This document shows, one piece after another, positions 21,490 through 30,099 of a stretch of 64,000 nt of DNA. Each line of letters begins with the position of its first letter. The first letter of the stretch is position 1. A program made the position numbers and the translations under genes. A model generated the notes under the pieces. It saw only the letters and a list, made by a program, of their open reading frames with translations. It did not search any database and was not told the DNA's origin. This stretch comes from Sphingopyxis indica (GTDB lineage Bacteria; Pseudomonadota; Alphaproteobacteria; Sphingomonadales; Sphingomonadaceae). The DNA lies in contig NZ_FZPA01000001.1 of NCBI RefSeq assembly GCF_900188185.1, positions 310,001-374,000 on the forward strand. The letters are read 5' to 3'.

Positions 21490-21522
21490 ATGATAGGTCA
21501 GCTTTATCATTAGATTTTCTAA
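21490..21522. promoter_or_regulatory. Candidate LysR-type operator between bla and its regulator
   Basis: Two palindromes sit in the 109-bp divergent gap: ATGATA-N9-TATCAT (21490-21510) and TTAGATTTTCTAA (21510-21522). The second is a perfect dyad with the T-N11-A layout of LysR-family sites, ending 9 bases before the regulator start. Autorepression and control of bla from here are inferred. Confidence 0.45.
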
Positions 21523-21531
21523 GGGGTCTGC

Positions 21532-22416
21532 ATGGCGGTCACCGAAATCTCCCTGAACCTGCTGCGCGCGTTCGACGCGGCGGCGCGGCAGGCGAGCTTT
21601 ACCGAGGCGGCGAAGGAGTTGTTCGTGACGCAAGCCGCGGTGAGCCACCAGATCAAGGCGCTCGAGACCTGGCTCGGCAAGAGCCTGTTCCATCGCACGT
21701 CGCGCGGGCTGGTGCTCACCGACGAGGGCTTGCTGCTCGCGCCGACCGTCGCCGATGCGCTGTCGCGGATCGAGGAGGGGATCGACCGGGTGCGGCTCGG
21801 CGTCGCGCGCGACGTGCTGACCGTCGGCGTGGTCGGCACTTTCGCGGTCGGCTTCCTGATGCGCCACCTGCCCGATTTCCGGCGGCGATATCCGCATATC
21901 GAGCTGCGCCTGCTCACCAACAACAACAAACCCGACGCCTCGACCGACAGCCTGGACCTGTCGATCCGCTTCGGCGACGGCGCGTGGCGCAGCGTCGAGG
22001 CGGTGCGCGTGATGGAGGCGCCGATGACGCCGCTCTGCGCGCCCGCGATCGCCGACACGCTGCACCACCCCGCCGACCTGGCGCGCTGGCCGCTGCTGCG
22101 GTCGTATCGCGCGCAGGACTGGCCGGCGTGGTTCGCGGCGGCCGGCACGGCCCCGATCGTCGCGCGCGGGGCGCAGTTCGACACTTCGATCATCATGGTG
22201 CAGGCGGCGCTGCTCGGCGAGGGGGTCGCGCTCGCGCCGCCGGCGATGTTCGAAGCGGAGCTTGCCGACGGGCGGCTGGTCCAGCCGTTCGGCGCCGAGG
22301 TCGATGTCGGCGCCTATTGGCTGACGCGGCCCTTGGCGCGGGCCGAGCGTGAGGCGGAGCGGGCGTTTGCCGGGTGGCTGGTGGGGCGGGCGAACGAGTT
22401 TACTCGCGCCCTATGA
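21532..22416 (+). CDS. LysR-family regulator, AmpR/GcvA-like
   Basis: Transcription factor of 294 residues with an N-terminal winged helix-turn-helix (LLRAFDAAARQASFTEAAKE and VTQAAVSHQIKALE, residues 8-45) and a C-terminal periplasmic-binding-like effector domain. The N-terminal wording (LNLLRAFDAAARQ.SFT.AA.EL.VTQAAVSHQIK) is that of the AmpR/GcvA branch. Its divergent arrangement with a class A beta-lactamase gene, with T-N11-A dyads between them, makes control of bla by cell-wall fragments likely by analogy with AmpR. This is inference. Confidence 0.88.
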   Translation: MAVTEISLNLLRAFDAAARQASFTEAAKELFVTQAAVSHQIKALETWLGKSLFHRTSRGLVLTDEGLLLAPTVADALSRIEEGIDRVRLGVARDVLTVGVVGTFAVGFLMRHLPDFRRRYPHIELRLLTNNNKPDASTDSLDLSIRFGDGAWRSVEAVRVMEAPMTPLCAPAIADTLHHPADLARWPLLRSYRAQDWPAWFAAAGTAPIVARGAQFDTSIIMVQAALLGEGVALAPPAMFEAELADGRLVQPFGAEVDVGAYWLTRPLARAEREAERAFAGWLVGRANEFTRAL

Positions 22417-22423
22417 GCGAGTG

Positions 22424-22512
22424 GTGTGTCCCCGCGCAGGCGGGGACCCATCTCCGGCCGGTTCAATCTCGCGACAACCGGAGATGGGCTCCCGCCTTCG
22501 CGGGAGCACACA
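22424..22512. repeat. Two-palindrome repeat unit (family A)
   Basis: Left arm with GTCCCCGCGCAGGCGGGGAC (22428-22447), linker GGCCGGTTCAATCTCGCGAC, right arm GCTCCCGCCTTCGCGGGAGC (22488-22507). It lies between the convergent LysR and holin genes. Confidence 0.9.
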
Positions 22513-22530
22513 TCATTTTGGGGTAGCGAC

Positions 22531-22944
22531 TCACCCCTCGACACCCTTCGCCTTCCCCCACGCCCGCGCGGCGGTGTAGCCGAGATAGCCGGTGCCGAAG
22601 AGTGCGTAGAGCGGCTCGGGGATGCCCGACAGATAGGCGTTCATTCCCTCGGCGATGCCCCTGGCCATCTCCGGCCGCGCGGCGGCGATCAGACCCATCG
22701 GGATCGCCCAGAGCAGCAGCACATACATGACATAAAGGAAGCTCGGCCGCGCGCGGCTCGTCCACGGGTCGGCGCTGTTCGCTTCGGCGACGATCGCGGT
22801 CATCCGCGTGCGGATCGCCTCCATTTCCTGACTGCCCTCGAGCTTGAGTAGCTCAAGCTTGGCGCGGTCGCGCGCTTCGGGGTCGGGGATGATCTTGTCG
22901 ATCAGCCTGGCAATGGGGCCGATCAGGCCTTCGATGATGCTCAT
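22531..22944 (-). CDS. 3TM-type holin of the gene transfer agent release family
   Basis: Small membrane protein of 137 residues matching the general layout of the 'holin of 3TMs, for gene-transfer release' family (GTA holins). The N-terminal amphipathic region contains LIDKIIPDPEARDRAKLELLKLE, a common start in this family, then a charged helix. Hydrophobic segments lie at about residues 69-88 and 108-127. It lies 56 bp downstream of a muramidase gene on the same strand, the usual holin-endolysin partnership. No other phage or GTA structural gene is in the window. Pore formation is inferred. Confidence 0.75.
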   Translation of the reverse strand: MSIIEGLIGPIARLIDKIIPDPEARDRAKLELLKLEGSQEMEAIRTRMTAIVAEANSADPWTSRARPSFLYVMYVLLLWAIPMGLIAAARPEMARGIAEGMNAYLSGIPEPLYALFGTGYLGYTAARAWGKAKGVEG

Positions 22945-22961
22945 TCCGGTGCTCCTGCATG

Positions 22962-22985
22962 TTCAAAGTTCAGAGAAGTTCAGCC
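22962..22985. repeat. Short direct-repeat motif shared with 47022-47045
   Basis: Two copies of AAGTTCAG spaced by 13 bp (read on the minus strand as CTGAACTT). The 24-base stretch differs from that at 47022-47045 by two bases only. Here it lies between the muramidase and holin genes. Confidence 0.5.
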
Positions 22986-23000
22986 CAATGGCGGGATGCA

Positions 23001-23570
23001 TCAGCCGTCGCCGATGCGGTTCGCGAGCCAGCCGTAGAGAAAAGCCTCCTGGCTCGGACGGCGTTCGGCGAGCGCGATGTAGCGTTCGCCCTGCAGCGCT
23101 TCCATCGCGCGCAGCAGCACCGTCTCGCCCGCTGCGCCGCGCGTGCGGAGGAAGCCGTCGAGCGCCGACAGGGTGCGCGGGCCGATGGCGCGATCGACCG
23201 CGATGTCGGGATAATCGCGCGCGGCGCGGTTGAGCGCGTTGAGCGCGCGCTGGAGAAAGCCGGTCGCGACGGCGGTGCCCATGTTGACGCCGGTGTCGAA
23301 CAATTCGGCGGCGATCTGCGGCGCGCGCAGGGCGACCTGGTCGAAAAGCGGGTGGTGCCAATAGAGGCGGCGATAGATCGACGCCGCGGTCTCGCGGGGG
23401 AGAGCGGACATCGCGCCGGCATAGCCCTCGGCGCGCGCCACGGCTTCGGTGATGCCCCAGCAGGTCGCGCCGCCACGGTCGGCACCGTGGTTTACATATC
23501 GGCCTTCGCGGTCGATGACGGCTTCGATCAGCGCGTCGGCGAAGCAGGTGAGGGGATCGGGTTTCGGCAT
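23001..23570 (-). CDS. Glycoside hydrolase family 108 muramidase (phage/GTA-type endolysin)
   Basis: N-acetylmuramidase-like protein of 189 residues. The catalytic Glu lies in VIDREGRYVNH, followed by the family motif GGATCWGIT (classically GGATxxGIT). The C-terminal part contains NMGTAVATGFLQRALN and DRAIGPRT, as in the peptidoglycan-binding segment linked to GH108. There is no signal peptide, so release would depend on a holin, which is encoded just downstream. The start MPKPDPLTCF at 23570 is preferred over a long in-frame extension reaching the divergent oxidoreductase gene. Confidence 0.85.
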   Translation of the reverse strand: MPKPDPLTCFADALIEAVIDREGRYVNHGADRGGATCWGITEAVARAEGYAGAMSALPRETAASIYRRLYWHHPLFDQVALRAPQIAAELFDTGVNMGTAVATGFLQRALNALNRAARDYPDIAVDRAIGPRTLSALDGFLRTRGAAGETVLLRAMEALQGERYIALAERRPSQEAFLYGWLANRIGDG

Positions 23571-23641
23571 GATTCGCTCCTTTGGTGCATATGAGGCAAT
23601 TGAAAGAACCATATAGGAACAATGTAGGAAAGGATTTTTCG

Positions 23642-24619
23642 ATGCGGGCTTTAGAGGTGGCCGAATTGGCACCCCACCATGGCGGCTGCGCGCTTGTCGA
23701 TCGACCCGTTCCGGTACCGGGGCCGGGCGAGGTGCGCGTGCGGGTGCGCGCCGCCGCGGTGAATTTTCCTGACCTGTTGATGACGAACGGTGGCTATCAG
23801 CTGAAACCCGAACTGCCCTTCACGCCCGGGCTCGAATTCGCGGGCGAGGTCGAGGCGTTAGGCGAGGGCGTCGCAGACTGGGCGGTCGGCGACGCGGTGG
23901 TCGGCGGCAATCGCTTCGGCGCGATGGCCGAGGCGATCACCGTCCCCGCGCGGGCACTGCGCCGCAAGCCCGAGCGGCTGAGCTGGGAGGAGGCCGCGGC
24001 CTATGGCGTCGCCTATCTGACCGCCTATGTGTCGCTGGTGCGATGCGGCCGCGTCGCGGCGGGCGAGTGGGTGCTCGTCCACGGCGCGGCGGGGGGCGTG
24101 GGGCTCGCGACCGTTGATTTGGCGAAGGCGCTCGGCGCGCGGGTGATCGCGGCGGCGAGCAGCGCGGCGAAGCGCGAGGCGATCGCCGAGCTTTATGCGC
24201 CCGACGCGGTGATCGCGGCCGAGCCCGGCTTTCGCGACACGGTGAAGGCGCTGACGGGCGGCGGGGGTGCCGACGTGATTTTCGATCCCGTCGGCGGCGA
24301 CGTCTTCGACGAATCGACGCGCTGCATCGCGTTCGACGGGCGGCTGCTCGTCGTCGGCTTCGCATCGGGCCGTATCCCGGAGGTGCCGGCGAACATCCCG
24401 CTTATCAAGGGCTTTTCGGTCGTCGGGGTACGCGCGGGCGAATATGGCCGGCGTTTTCCCCAACGCGGGGCGGAGAATCTGGCGGCGATCGACGCCCTCG
24501 CAGCGGAAGGACGCATCCGCCCGCACGTCCACGCCGTGCTCGACCTTGCCGACTGGCGCGCGGGATTCGCGATGCTCGAACGGCGCGAGGCGGTAGGGAA
24601 GGTGGTGCTGCGGCCGTAG
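23642..24619 (+). CDS. NADPH:quinone oxidoreductase, zinc-free MDR family
   Basis: Cytosolic medium-chain reductase of 325 residues. The N-terminal catalytic domain has PGPGEVRVRVRAAAVNFPD and FTPGLEFAGEV. The Rossmann domain has the NADPH motif VHGAAGGVGLATVDLAKALGARVIA. The zinc-ligand cysteines of alcohol dehydrogenases are missing, which points to quinone or enone reductases. AGGAAAGGA precedes the ATG at 23642. It is divergent from the muramidase gene and convergent with the MFS gene. The natural substrate is unknown. Confidence 0.92.
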   Translation: MRALEVAELAPHHGGCALVDRPVPVPGPGEVRVRVRAAAVNFPDLLMTNGGYQLKPELPFTPGLEFAGEVEALGEGVADWAVGDAVVGGNRFGAMAEAITVPARALRRKPERLSWEEAAAYGVAYLTAYVSLVRCGRVAAGEWVLVHGAAGGVGLATVDLAKALGARVIAAASSAAKREAIAELYAPDAVIAAEPGFRDTVKALTGGGGADVIFDPVGGDVFDESTRCIAFDGRLLVVGFASGRIPEVPANIPLIKGFSVVGVRAGEYGRRFPQRGAENLAAIDALAAEGRIRPHVHAVLDLADWRAGFAMLERREAVGKVVLRP

Positions 24620-24637
24620 GGGGGATGGCGGTCCGCC

Positions 24638-25990
24638 TCAGCCGGTTGCGTCACCCGCCGATGCAAAGGGATTGCCACGCAGCGATTGGCCCGCGGTTTC
24701 AGGCATGAAGCGCAGCGCGACGAGTCCGACGAGACAGGAGAAGATCATGTAATAGGCGGGCATCAGCTGGTCGCCGGTCCAGCTGATGAGGCCGCTGCCG
24801 ATCGCGGGCGCGGTGCCGCCGAAGATCGAGGTCGAGACATTATAGGCGATTGCAAAGCCCGCGAAGCGCACCGAGGTCGGGAAAAGCGCAGGAAATGTTG
24901 CCGAAATCGTCGCAAGCTGCGGCACATAGAGCAGGCCCAAAAGGATGAAACCGGCGATCGCGCCGGCGAGGCCGGTGCCCATCAACAGGTAGAGCGGCAC
25001 GACGCCGACGAGCAGCCCGAGCAGCGAGAAGCGCCACATCGCACGGCGGCCGATACGGTCCGAAAGCGCGCCGGCGAAGGGCAGGAAGAGCATCATGAAC
25101 AACATGCCGATGATCGGCACGATCAGCGCCTCGTCGGTGGTGAGGCCGATGCGGCGCTGGAGATAGGTCGGCATGTAGCTGAGCAGCGTGTAGTTGACGA
25201 CGTTGAGCGCGACGACCAGACCGCCGACGACGAGCAGCGGGCGCCAATGGTCGCGCGCGAGCGTGGCGAGGCCGGGGGCCTGGCGGGCTTCCTCGACCAC
25301 ACATTCTTCGAGGAAGATCGGGGTATCCTCCATCTTCGAGCGCAGATAGGTGCCGATGAGGCCCATCGGCGCCGCGATCAGGAAAGGGATGCGCCAGCCC
25401 CAGTCGTGCATCGCCGCGTCACCGAGCGTCAGCGAGAAGAGCAGCATCAGCGAGGCGCCGAGCGAGAAGCCGGCGAGGGTGCCGAATTCGAGGAAACTGC
25501 CGAAGAAGCCGCGCCGGTCGTCGGGGGCATATTCGGCCATGAAGGTCGCCGCGCCGCCATATTCGCCGCCGGTCGAGAAGCCCTGCACCATGCGCAGGAC
25601 GATGAGCAGGGTCGGCGCCCAGACGCCGATATGCGCATAATCGGGGATCAGCCCGACGCCGAAGGTCGCCCCCGCCATCATCAGGATGGTGAGCGCGAGC
25701 ACCGACTTGCGCCCGATGCGGTCGCCGAGCGGTCCCCAGAAGAGGCCGCCCAGGGGCCGGACGAGGAAGGAGATGGCGAAGGTCGCGAGCGCGAACAGCA
25801 CCGCCTCGTCGGTATCCCCCGGAAAAAGCGCCGCCGAAATATAGGTGACGCCATAGGCATAGATGCCATAGTCGAACCATTCGGTCGCATTGCCCAGTGC
25901 CGAGGCGGTGATCGCGCGGCGCAGCGTCGCGGGATCGGTCTTGGCACCCGCCGGAGCGCATAGGTCCGGGGTCATCGTCTGCGTGGTCAT
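24638..25990 (-). CDS. MFS transporter of the metabolite:H+ symporter family (ProP-like)
   Basis: Twelve-helix transporter of 450 residues. The N terminus ASALGNATEWFDYGIYAYGVTYIS, cited here by its key residues NATEWFDYGIYAY, is the hallmark of the ProP/KgtP branch. GDRIGRKSVL in the 2-3 loop and TGGEYGG follow. It lacks the long C-terminal coiled coil of E. coli ProP. It is the last gene of a run ask-MFS-ProP-like, overlapping the previous gene by ATGA, behind ectABCD. Uptake of an osmoprotectant such as ectoine, proline or betaine is therefore a reasonable inference. Confidence 0.85.
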   Translation of the reverse strand: MTTQTMTPDLCAPAGAKTDPATLRRAITASALGNATEWFDYGIYAYGVTYISAALFPGDTDEAVLFALATFAISFLVRPLGGLFWGPLGDRIGRKSVLALTILMMAGATFGVGLIPDYAHIGVWAPTLLIVLRMVQGFSTGGEYGGAATFMAEYAPDDRRGFFGSFLEFGTLAGFSLGASLMLLFSLTLGDAAMHDWGWRIPFLIAAPMGLIGTYLRSKMEDTPIFLEECVVEEARQAPGLATLARDHWRPLLVVGGLVVALNVVNYTLLSYMPTYLQRRIGLTTDEALIVPIIGMLFMMLFLPFAGALSDRIGRRAMWRFSLLGLLVGVVPLYLLMGTGLAGAIAGFILLGLLYVPQLATISATFPALFPTSVRFAGFAIAYNVSTSIFGGTAPAIGSGLISWTGDQLMPAYYMIFSCLVGLVALRFMPETAGQSLRGNPFASAGDATG

Positions 25991-27255
25991 GGCGTCACCT
26001 GTTGCTGGGGCGCGGCCCCCGCGGCCGCGTCGTCATCGTCGGGAAAAGCGGGATCGAGCAGCGCCGCGGTGGGCGTCGTGCGCGGCAGGATCTGGAAGTC
26101 CTGCTGCGCTTCGGTCGGCACCGCATCGGTCGCGGCGAGGCGCCAGAGGCCGAACGCGAGCATCGCCGCGGCTGCGAGCGCGATGAAGAGGAAGAGGCCG
26201 CCCGCGCCGGCGATCGTCATCGCGGCCGCGCCGGCGATGGGGCCGGCCGCGGCGCCCGCCGAATAGAGCAGCACGAGCTGGCCGCTCGCGGTGACGCGCT
26301 CGGAGGGGAGGAGGCGGTCGTTCGCGTGCGCGACGCTCAAAGGATAGAGGGCGAAGCTGAGGCCGCCGAAGAGGAAACCGAGCGCGAGCAGGACAATGCC
26401 GAGCGGCTGGAGCGCGAGGCCGGCGCTGACCGCGAGCGTCATCGCGAAGCCGCCGACGATCACGCGGCGGCGGTCGTAGCGGTCGGAGAGGCGCCCGAGC
26501 GGCCATTGCAGCGCGACGCCGCCGAGGATGACGACCATCATGAAGGTCGCTGTATCGGCGAGGCTGAGCCCGAGGCGGCGCGCGTAGATGGCGGCGAGGC
26601 CATAGAAGGCGCCGAGCAAGAGGCCGGTGATGCCCGCGCCGACGACGCCGAGCGGCGAGGCTTCGAAGAGGCGGCGGAGCGGCAGCGAGGCGGCTTCCTC
26701 GAGCGCGGGGGCGTGGCTGCGCGTCAGGCAGACAGGGATGATCGCGAGCGAAATCAGGATCGAGGCAAGCTCGAAGGGGATTTGCGGCGCGGTGTTGCCC
26801 GAACGGAGGAGGAGCTGGCCGAGCGCCTGCCCCGAATAGAGCGCCACCATGTAGAAGGCGAGGATCGTCCCGCGCGTTTCGGGTTCGGCGCGGTCATTGA
26901 GCCAGCTTTCGACGCAGATGAAGACGCCGGCGACGCACAGCCCGTCGATGAAGCGCAGTGCGCCCCACAGCAGCGGCTGCTGGAACAGCGCATAGGTGAG
27001 GGTGCTCGCCGAGAGCAGCGCGACGAACGCGGCATAGGCGCGGATATGTCCGACGCGGCGCACGATGCCGCCAGCACGCAGCGCGCCGAGAACCAGCCCG
27101 CCGAAATAGGCGGTGGCGACGAGTCCGATCACCATCGTCCCGCTGCCCGCGCGCTCGAGCCGGAGCCCGATCAGCGTCGACAGGAAGCCGCTGCCCGCCA
27201 TCATCACGAAGATCGCGATCAGCAGGCTTCGGACCGGATGGATCGAAGCGAACAT
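25987..27255 (-). CDS. MFS transporter, YcaD-like
   Basis: Major facilitator of 422 residues with about twelve hydrophobic helices and an acidic, Pro/Gln-rich C-terminal tail of about 45 residues. ESWLNDRAEPETRGTILAFYM in the 4-5 region and SDRYDRRRVIVGGF in the central loop are typical of the YcaD/YfkF group of putative exporters. It starts 22 bp after the aspartokinase gene and its stop overlaps the next transporter start. The position suggests movement or export of a solute linked to ectoine, but YcaD substrates are unknown. Confidence 0.85.
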   Translation of the reverse strand: MFASIHPVRSLLIAIFVMMAGSGFLSTLIGLRLERAGSGTMVIGLVATAYFGGLVLGALRAGGIVRRVGHIRAYAAFVALLSASTLTYALFQQPLLWGALRFIDGLCVAGVFICVESWLNDRAEPETRGTILAFYMVALYSGQALGQLLLRSGNTAPQIPFELASILISLAIIPVCLTRSHAPALEEAASLPLRRLFEASPLGVVGAGITGLLLGAFYGLAAIYARRLGLSLADTATFMMVVILGGVALQWPLGRLSDRYDRRRVIVGGFAMTLAVSAGLALQPLGIVLLALGFLFGGLSFALYPLSVAHANDRLLPSERVTASGQLVLLYSAGAAAGPIAGAAAMTIAGAGGLFLFIALAAAAMLAFGLWRLAATDAVPTEAQQDFQILPRTTPTAALLDPAFPDDDDAAAGAAPQQQVTP

Positions 27256-27277
27256 GGGCGTCGCGCCGGCGGCCGCG

Positions 27278-28720
27278 TCAGGCGGCGCGCCGGTCCTCCA
27301 CCGCGGCTTCGTCCTTTTCGACCAGCACCTGATGCAGCACGCGCACCGCCCGATCGAAATCGCGCGGCTCCACGAGGAACTGGACGTCGACGTTGCGGAT
27401 CTGGTGCTGCATCGCGATCACCGAAACGCCTGCATCGTCGAGCGCGCGCATCGCGTCGGGCACGAGCCCGGACCGCGAGATGTCGCTGCCGATCACCGAA
27501 ACCATCGCGATCGGGCGCTTGGTGATCTCGGCCTCGGGATATTTTTCCTGCAGATCGACGAGCGCCTTGTTCACCGCCGCGGCGCTGGCCGACAGATAGT
27601 GGGTGATGGTGTTGGCGTTCGACGATTTACTGACGATCCATAGCTTGTGGCGCGTCAGCGCGTCGAGGATCGCGGCGTCATAGCCCTTCACCCCGACCAT
27701 ATCCTGTTCGAAGAATTGCAGCGCCTGCATCTGTCGGATGCCGGTGACGATCTCGACCTTCGGAACGTCGGAGACATAGTCGCCGGTGACGAGCGTGCCT
27801 TCGTCCTCGCGGTCGAAGGTGTTGCGCACGCGCAGCGGGATGCCCGACTGGCGCAGCCCGCGCCCGGCGCCGGGATGGATCGCCTCCATGCCGAGATTGG
27901 CGAGCTGGTCGGCGACGTCGTAGTTGGTGCGGCCGATCTTGCGCGCCTTGTCTTCGCCGACCAGCTTCGGATCGGCGCTCGACAGGTGAAACTCCTTGTG
28001 GATGATCGCCTCGCGCGCGCCGGTGAGCACCGCGAGCCGCGAAAAGGTCATCTCGGTATAGCCGCGCGCATAGCGGCGCACCATGCCGCCCTCGCAGCCG
28101 GCGTAGCCGGTGACGATCGGAAGCGTCGTCTTGAGGTCGATCGACGCGAATGCCTCCCTGATCCGCTCGTCGAGGCTCCTGAGATCGTCCTCGTCCCAGA
28201 GAGTCAGGTCGACGAACTGTGCGTTGACGTCGCGGTCGCGGAGCAGCAGCGCGGTGCTGTGCGCGCTGTGCGCCTCGCCGATCCCGGCGAGCAACTCGCG
28301 CACCGTCACCAGCTGTTCCTTCAGGCTGAAGCGGCCGTGGCTGCGCAGCCGCGCGAGATCGCCGAGGCAGGCGGCGACCGCGTCGATGCGGGCATCGACG
28401 AAACGGTCGGCCTCTTCACGGCTTTCGGGGCGCGCGAACATTTCGGCGTTGCGCGACCGCATCGCGTCGCGCACCGTGCCCATCGCGTCGCGCCACGCGT
28501 CGGCATCGTCATGGTCGACGAAATGGCCATAGACGCCGGGCTCGCCGGTCTTCTTGTTCTCGAGCAGCAGGTTCGTCATCCCGGCGTAGGCCGACACGAC
28601 GAAGATGCGGTTGTAGAGCTGCTTGCCCGACCGTCCCGCGATCAGGACATTGTCGAACAGGGTGGCGGTGGCGGCCATCGAGGTGCCGCCGATCTTTTCG
28701 ACGCTGTGCGTTCCGGTCAT
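27278..28720 (-). CDS. ask: Ectoine-specific aspartate kinase
   Basis: Phosphorylates aspartate, supplying aspartate semialdehyde to EctB. The 480-residue protein has the kinase entry VEKIGGTSM, the nucleotide-binding part GYTEMTFSRLAVLTGAREAIIHKEF, and C-terminal ACT domains (MVSVIGSDISRSGLVPDAM). The N-terminal insertion with NLLLENKKTGEPGVYG is typical of Ask_Ect, which escapes the feedback inhibition of housekeeping kinases. ATGA overlap with ectD shows coupling. Finding it inside the ect operon is the main support for the specialised role. Confidence 0.95.
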   Translation of the reverse strand: MTGTHSVEKIGGTSMAATATLFDNVLIAGRSGKQLYNRIFVVSAYAGMTNLLLENKKTGEPGVYGHFVDHDDADAWRDAMGTVRDAMRSRNAEMFARPESREEADRFVDARIDAVAACLGDLARLRSHGRFSLKEQLVTVRELLAGIGEAHSAHSTALLLRDRDVNAQFVDLTLWDEDDLRSLDERIREAFASIDLKTTLPIVTGYAGCEGGMVRRYARGYTEMTFSRLAVLTGAREAIIHKEFHLSSADPKLVGEDKARKIGRTNYDVADQLANLGMEAIHPGAGRGLRQSGIPLRVRNTFDREDEGTLVTGDYVSDVPKVEIVTGIRQMQALQFFEQDMVGVKGYDAAILDALTRHKLWIVSKSSNANTITHYLSASAAAVNKALVDLQEKYPEAEITKRPIAMVSVIGSDISRSGLVPDAMRALDDAGVSVIAMQHQIRNVDVQFLVEPRDFDRAVRVLHQVLVEKDEAAVEDRRAA

Positions 28721-29640
28721 GCCGCCAGCTCCTGCTGGGTGAGCGGCCCGTGCCGGGCGGTCAGCGCCTCCGGCTCGCCGCGATAGGCGAGGAAATAGGG
28801 ACGCGGCTTGCGGGCGCCGAAGGGCGCCTGAAGCCGGTTGCTCACCGCATTATAGACGAAGAAGGCGTTCGAGCGCGGGAAGGGCGTGATATTGCCGTTC
28901 GAGCCGTGCATCAGATTGCAGTCGAAGATGATGACCGTGCCGGGCTTGCCGGTCGGTGCGACGATGCCCTTTTCGAACGCCATTTCGGCGAGGCTGTCTT
29001 CGTCGGGGACGCCATATTCCTGCTTCTTGAGCGAGCTGAGATAATGATTCTCGGGCGTTTCGCCGACGCAGGCGAGGAAGCTGCGGTGCGAACCCGGAAT
29101 CACCATCAGCGGCCCGTTGTTCGCATTATTTTCGGCGAGCAGGATCGACATCGACAGCGCGCGCATCCGCGGCATCCCGTCCTCGACGTGCCACGTCTCG
29201 AAATCGCTGTGCCAGTAAAATTCCTTGCCCTTGAAGCCGGGTTTGTAGTTCAGGCGCGACTGGTGGAGATACACCTCGTCGCCGAGCAGGAAGCGCGCGA
29301 CCTCGGCCAGCCGCGCGTCGGCTGCGAGCCGCGCCATCACGTCGCTCTGGCGATGCAGCTCGAAGATCGAGCGGACTTCCTTGCTCTGCGGTTCGGCGAT
29401 GATCGTTTCGGGCGCAAGCGCCGCCGGATCGGCGAGCAGCTTGCCCGCCGCCGCCTGGAGGTGCGCGACTTCGGCGTCCGAGAAGATGTCATCGAGGACG
29501 AGATAGCCGTCGCGGTCGAAGCCGGCCGCCTGTTCGCGGGTGATCGGCGCGTCGGCGGTCCATTCGCTATGGACCACGGGGTCGAGGCGCGGCAGCAACT
29601 GGGGCGTTGCCGCCTGCCTGGATGGGTAGATGTCTGTCAT
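28717..29640 (-). CDS. ectD: Ectoine hydroxylase
   Basis: Non-haem iron, 2-oxoglutarate-dependent dioxygenase that converts ectoine to 5-hydroxyectoine. The diagnostic EctD stretch FYWHSDFETWHVEDGMP is present and holds the His and Asp iron ligands. The second His ligand is in FDCNLMHGSNGN, and the 2-oxoglutarate-binding region follows in PFPRSNAFFVYN. Length 307 is normal. It follows ectC after 30 bp and overlaps ask. Its presence means hydroxyectoine can be made as well as ectoine. Confidence 0.97.
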   Translation of the reverse strand: MTDIYPSRQAATPQLLPRLDPVVHSEWTADAPITREQAAGFDRDGYLVLDDIFSDAEVAHLQAAAGKLLADPAALAPETIIAEPQSKEVRSIFELHRQSDVMARLAADARLAEVARFLLGDEVYLHQSRLNYKPGFKGKEFYWHSDFETWHVEDGMPRMRALSMSILLAENNANNGPLMVIPGSHRSFLACVGETPENHYLSSLKKQEYGVPDEDSLAEMAFEKGIVAPTGKPGTVIIFDCNLMHGSNGNITPFPRSNAFFVYNAVSNRLQAPFGARKPRPYFLAYRGEPEALTARHGPLTQQELAA

Positions 29641-29670
29641 GGGACGTCCCCCTGCTCTTGTGTTTGTGGG

Positions 29671-30072
29671 TCAGTCGGCGGCGACCATGTCGGCCTCGGC
29701 CGGATAGGCGCCGTTTTCGTCGTGCACTTCCTTGCCCGTGACTGGCGGATTGAACACGCAGGCGGTCAATATGTCGGTTTCGGGGCGCACGATGTGGCGG
29801 TCATGGTCGTTGAGCGCATACATCACGCCGGGCTGAAGCTTGTGGATTTCGCCCGTGGCGAGATCCTCGATCGTGCCGGTGCCCTTGAGTATGAGAACCG
29901 CCTCGAGATGGTTCTGATAGTGCATCTTCAGTTCCTGGCCCGCGAACATCGTCGTGACGTGGAACGAAAAGCCCATATTATCGTCCTTGAGGAGCAGGCG
30001 GGCGCTGGCCCAGCCGTCCGAACGGACGTTGCGGTCGCTCTTGCGGATCTCGCCGAGATTGCGGATGAACAT
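29671..30072 (-). CDS. ectC: L-ectoine synthase
   Basis: Cyclises N-gamma-acetyl-diaminobutyrate to ectoine. Cupin-fold protein of 133 residues with the family-typical N terminus [16 protein letters not shown], the metal-site region [20 protein letters not shown] and [12 protein letters not shown] near residues 87-98, and the closing segment [19 protein letters not shown]. It lies between ectB (27-bp gap) and ectD (30-bp gap). Confidence 0.98.
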   Translation of the reverse strand: MFIRNLGEIRKSDRNVRSDGWASARLLLKDDNMGFSFHVTTMFAGQELKMHYQNHLEAVLILKGTGTIEDLATGEIHKLQPGVMYALNDHDRHIVRPETDILTACVFNPPVTGKEVHDENGAYPAEADMVAAD

Positions 30073-30099
30073 GAAATAATCTCCTGATTTTCTAATTGG

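Noticed and set aside
22531..23570. Prophage
   Set aside because: Only a holin and a muramidase gene are present; there is no integrase, capsid, portal, tail gene or att repeat in the window.
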